Assembly (NCBI GenBank): GCA_017521405.1
Contig: JAFXCP010000001.1
Location: 1 to 64,000 of the forward strand
Direction: 5' to 3'
Length of the DNA stretch: 64,000 bases
Origin: Akkermansia sp.
Lineage (GTDB): Bacteria > Verrucomicrobiota > Verrucomicrobiia > Verrucomicrobiales > Akkermansiaceae
Shown: piece after piece, positions 61,550-64,000 of the stretch
Layout: every line of letters begins with the position of its first letter
Position numbering within the stretch: position 1 is the stretch's first letter
The notes under the pieces: model-generated
The model's database searches: none
The model's input: the letters and a program-made list of their open reading frames with translations, nothing else
What the model was told of the DNA's origin: nothing
Position numbers and translations under genes: made by a program

Positions 61550-61677
61550 GTCGTTTTTCTTTCTATATGTTAATGTGTTATATATGTTTACCTCGGGCGG
61601 AATACTTCCTCGCGCGGTGGAATAGGTACTCCGCTCCAATGCGGCCGCAGTATATCGCTTTTCTAATGCGATGTACA
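61500..61677 (-). repeat. Conserved promoter-leader-signal block, copy A
   Basis: This block, read on the minus strand, contains the promoter (61649-61677, TGTACA, 17 bases, TATACT), a leader of about 93 nt and the first 15-16 codons. It matches 61963-62142 on the plus strand with only about five to eight differences, as an inverted repeat around a 285-base AT-rich spacer. Confidence 0.9.
61649..61677 (-). promoter_or_regulatory. Promoter of the 60884 PEP-CTERM gene
   Basis: On the minus strand TGTACA, 17 bases, TATACT, with a leader of about 93 nt that ends in AAAGAAAAACGAC just before the ATG. No Shine-Dalgarno sequence is seen. Confidence 0.65.
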
Positions 61678-61962
61678 TTCGATGCTTAAAATTTGTAAAA
61701 ATAATCTAGGTGAACTATAAACGTAAAATCAGTAATAAGAAATTATATTACTTATGATATTATTTTTCTGTTTTAATTAAAAATAAATAGAGAGTCCGTA
61801 GGGTATTTATTAGAATATAAATGATATTAATGAGTAATTTCCATAAAGTTCATTGTCGATATTTTAATAATATGAAACCTTGCATGCTTTTTTGAAGGCG
61901 GGGGAGGGGACGAGTGCATCATCGTGCATTGTAGACTTTTTTAATGATTTGTAAAAAAAGTC
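61678..61962. other. AT-rich spacer between divergent PEP-CTERM genes
   Basis: No gene is seen. The stretch is far more AT-rich than the neighbours, with A and T runs, and probably holds upstream activator elements for both promoters. Being flanked by inverted repeats, it could invert without separating either gene from its promoter. Confidence 0.5.
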
Positions 61963-61991
61963 TGTACATCGCATTAGAAAGGCGATATACT
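61963..61991 (+). promoter_or_regulatory. Promoter of the 62091 PEP-CTERM gene
   Basis: TGTACA, 17 bases, TATACT, mirroring the minus-strand promoter; leader about 93 nt. Confidence 0.65.
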
Positions 61992-62142
61992 GCAGCTGCA
62001 TTGGAGCGGAGTACCTATTCCACCGCGCGAGGAAGTATTGCGCCCGAGGTAAACATATATAACACATTAACATATAGAAAGAAAAACGACATGAAGAAGA
62101 CTCTTATTGCCCTTCTTGCCGCTGCCACCTGTGCCATGGGTG
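61963..62142 (+). repeat. Conserved promoter-leader-signal block, copy B
   Basis: This is the plus-strand counterpart of 61500-61677. Identity runs through the -35 and -10, the leader and the codons for MKKTLIALLAAATCAMG, then ends abruptly. Confidence 0.9.
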
Positions 62143-62783
62143 TGACTCTTGAAGACGCTGCATACGTCACCACGGATTCTTCCATCGCACTCAGCCCTGC
62201 CGATAACAGCCTTTCCGCTGTGGTAACCCTGAATGTGGATGCCCTGAAGAACGTGATGCTTGCCGGTTCTTCTCCTGCAAAGTATACGCTGATTGATTTC
62301 CAGGACACTGATGGTAACGATATCGGCTTGCAGACAAACTACAGCTCCTCCCAAGGAAAGATTACATACTCCGGACTTTACGGCGCATGGAATCAGGGTG
62401 GTGCGTACACCCTTGGTATGAATGGTGCTGCCGAAGGGGGCAGCGGTATGGAGGCTGAATCCTTCTGGGCTGATGCAGTGGGAGCTTCCGCTGCCCTGAC
62501 TTATTCTTACAACACCGGCACAACGGCCGTATTCACCATTAGCTATGCTGATGGCACCTCCGCCACGTTAGGTGGTGTGGCTAACACCTCGCTGAAAGGT
62601 ACCGGTTTGACCGTTGATACCGTGCTGCTTGATAGTAATCTGGTAAGCAAGGCTTGGGTGTTCGACAGCGTTCTTAGCGTTGATGATGCCAAGGCTCTGA
62701 CGATGGCTGCCATTCCCGAGCCCGCCACCGCCACGCTGAGCCTGCTGGCTCTGGCCGGTCTGGCTGCTCGCCGCCGCCGCTAA
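62091..62783 (+). CDS. PEP-CTERM-type secreted protein, second of divergent pair
   Basis: A 230-residue protein. It has the same signal peptide (MKKTLIALLAAATCAMG) and the same tail (PEPATATLSLLALAG, LAARRRR) as the divergent neighbour. The middle (residues 20-205) differs: SIALSPADNSLSAVVTLNVDAL, QGKITYSGLYGAWNQGGAYTLG, then TVLLDSNLVSKAWVFDSVLSVDDA. This reads like a beta-sandwich of the concanavalin-like (LamG) type often found in PEP-CTERM proteins. It is likely exported and anchored at the cell surface. Strong terminator at 62811. Confidence 0.8.
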   Translation: MKKTLIALLAAATCAMGVTLEDAAYVTTDSSIALSPADNSLSAVVTLNVDALKNVMLAGSSPAKYTLIDFQDTDGNDIGLQTNYSSSQGKITYSGLYGAWNQGGAYTLGMNGAAEGGSGMEAESFWADAVGASAALTYSYNTGTTAVFTISYADGTSATLGGVANTSLKGTGLTVDTVLLDSNLVSKAWVFDSVLSVDDAKALTMAAIPEPATATLSLLALAGLAARRRR

Positions 62784-62810
62784 TCGGAAGTTTTTTGAGC
62801 CGATATACTC

Positions 62811-62846
62811 AAACGGGTTGCTCCCTGCACGGAGCAACCCGTTTTG
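62811..62846 (+). terminator. Terminator of the 62091 gene
   Basis: A perfect 13-bp stem (AACGGGTTGCTCC / GGAGCAACCCGTT) with loop CTGCAC, followed by T. Confidence 0.85.
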
Positions 62847-62872
62847 CATGCCGGTGCAGCCATAGCTTGGGC

Positions 62873-62901
62873 TTGACGCAGCGGAAGCGAGGGCTTATAC
62901 T
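62873..62901 (+). promoter_or_regulatory. Promoter of mrp
   Basis: TTGACG, 17 bases, TATACT. The leader would be about 24 nt and includes GGCGGAGG, which could pair with 16S rRNA, so this gene is not leaderless. Confidence 0.75.
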
Positions 62902-62931
62902 TGGGGCAGCGGCGGAGGCCGTGTTTTTTTT

Positions 62932-64000
62932 ATGAGCAATGCAGCATTAACTCCGGAATTGATTCGTGCCGCGCTTACGACGGTGAAGTACCCGGGCTTT
63001 AGCCGGGATATTGTGTCCTTTGGGCTGGTGAAGGGGATAGAGGTGACGCCGGAGGGCGCAGTAACCATCGATTTGGTAGTGGAGAGCAAGAATGCGGACG
63101 TGCCGCGCTTTATTTACCAGAGCGTGATGACGGAGGTGAAGGAGCTGCCCGGGGTAAAGAAGCTGGATGTAAACATTCGGCATATTGAGCCGGATGTGAA
63201 AAAGAAGCAGGGTATTAACGATGACCCCGCAGCCTGGAAAACAGTAGTACCCGGGGTGCAGCATGTGGTGGCGGTCTCCTCCGGCAAGGGAGGCGTGGGT
63301 AAGAGTACGGTGGCGGTGAATTTGGCGGTGGCACTGGGGCGGCTCGGATACCGCACGGGATTGCTGGATTTGGATATTTACGGTCCCTCCATGGCGCAGA
63401 TGTGCGGCACGAAGGAGCAGCCCGGCTGTAATGAAAAAGAACAATTCCTGCCGGTGGAGGTGCATGGTATCAAGATGCTTTCCATGGGGCTTATGCTGGA
63501 TGAGGCGGCTCCCGTGGCGGTGCGTGGTCCGCTGGCTACGCGCTATGTGCAGGATTTCCTTCGGGATACCGATTGGGGGGCGCTGGATGTGTTGGTGCTG
63601 GATTTGCCGCCGGGTACGGGGGATATTCAGCTCACGATTGTGCAGACGGTGGAGCTGGCCGGTGCAGTGGTGGTAACCACGCCGCAGGAGACGGCGCTGA
63701 TAGATGCCCGCAAGGGGATTTCCTTCTTCCGCAAGGTGGGTACTCCACTGCTGGGGCTGGTGGAAAATATGAGTTACTTTATCTGCCCTACGGATGATAC
63801 GGTGCACCACATCTTTGGGCGCGATGGCGGGGAGCTGGAGGCTCAGCGGCAGGGGATTCCCCTGCTGGGCAAGATTCCGCTGGATATGCGTACCCGTACC
63901 TGCGGGGACGAGGGACACCCCGTGGCTCTGGAAGATGTGGGCAGCAGCCGCGTGGCCGCGGCCTTTCTGGGGGTGGCCGGCATGCTGGCAGACCGCTTGG
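62932..64000 (+). CDS. Mrp/NBP35-type iron-sulfur carrier ATPase, partial at window end
   Basis: 356 codons are visible and no stop lies before the window end. The N-terminal 100 residues are a MIP18/DUF59 domain (TPELIRAALTTVKYPGFSRDIVSFGLVKGIEV). The ATPase domain has VVAVSSGKGGVGKSTVAVNLAVAL, the deviant Walker A with both lysines, LLDLDIYGPSMAQM, VRGPLATRYVQDF, and LDVLVLDLPPGTGDIQLTIVQT. VENMSYFICPTDDTVHHIFGRDGG lacks the Cys-x2-Cys pair that binds the cluster in many Mrp proteins (only ICP remains), which is worth noting. It carries Fe-S clusters to target enzymes. Confidence 0.9.
   Translation, partial: MSNAALTPELIRAALTTVKYPGFSRDIVSFGLVKGIEVTPEGAVTIDLVVESKNADVPRFIYQSVMTEVKELPGVKKLDVNIRHIEPDVKKKQGINDDPAAWKTVVPGVQHVVAVSSGKGGVGKSTVAVNLAVALGRLGYRTGLLDLDIYGPSMAQMCGTKEQPGCNEKEQFLPVEVHGIKMLSMGLMLDEAAPVAVRGPLATRYVQDFLRDTDWGALDVLVLDLPPGTGDIQLTIVQTVELAGAVVVTTPQETALIDARKGISFFRKVGTPLLGLVENMSYFICPTDDTVHHIFGRDGGELEAQRQGIPLLGKIPLDMRTRTCGDEGHPVALEDVGSSRVAAAFLGVAGMLADRL

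Overview
The window looks like a chromosomal segment of an Akkermansia-like member of the Verrucomicrobia. Evidence: a GC-rich backbone; two secreted proteins ending in a PEP-CTERM-type sorting tail (PEPATATLSLLALAG then four Arg) of the kind common in Akkermansia; two sialidases and a sulfatase suited to mucin glycans; and an outer-membrane (LpxB-containing) cell plan. Genus and species cannot be fixed from the sequence alone.

Layout. Positions 1-8378 are an AT-rich accessory island ending exactly at the 3' end of ssrA (tmRNA), a classic integration site. It holds decayed ISL3-like and IS630-like transposases, a DUF2971 protein, a SIR2-domain protein with a possible nuclease-like N-terminus, an inverted partial gene duplication and, most interesting, a compact two-gene unit: a TIR-domain protein followed by a small class III nucleotidyl-cyclase-like protein. 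That unit resembles Pycsar antiphage systems in parts list but not in domain layout. Positions 8379-37232 are core genome: tmRNA, tRNA-Arg, nspC, lipoproteins, a sialidase, kbl, ahcY, folC, transketolase, a DJ-1 protein, a sulfatase, alaS, pssA, an acyltransferase, SRP RNA, a YggS protein, then a sialic-acid operon on the minus strand (sialidase, MFS transporter, two Kelch mutarotases), then rnhB and a YraN protein. Positions 37240-41967 are a small podovirus-like structural cassette (terminase-small-like, tail-tubular-A-like, portal, Bbp19-like, scaffold) with no recognisable capsid or large terminase gene. Next come a His-rich repeat lipoprotein, rpmB, an MBL hydrolase, a DEAD-box helicase, ruvC, a DedA protein and lpxB. 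Positions 48323-50664 are an AT-richer DpnII-like restriction-modification island wedged between lpxB and pdxH. The rest is again core: pdxH, a CCA-adding/poly(A) polymerase family gene, a DigH-like glycosidase, oligopeptidase, a periplasmic nitroreductase, two tandem Cys-motif proteins of unknown function, metK, two divergent PEP-CTERM genes and mrp (cut by the window end).

Working together: secreted sialidases release sialic acid, mutarotases convert its anomers and the MFS protein probably imports it; the sulfatase would unmask glycans. metK and ahcY serve the methyl cycle, and pdxH and the YggS protein serve PLP supply. A recurrent promoter pattern stands out: a sigma70-type -10 hexamer only 6-10 nt before the start codon at about a dozen genes, which implies widespread leaderless or near-leaderless mRNAs. 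All function calls come from reading motifs by eye; no database search was possible.
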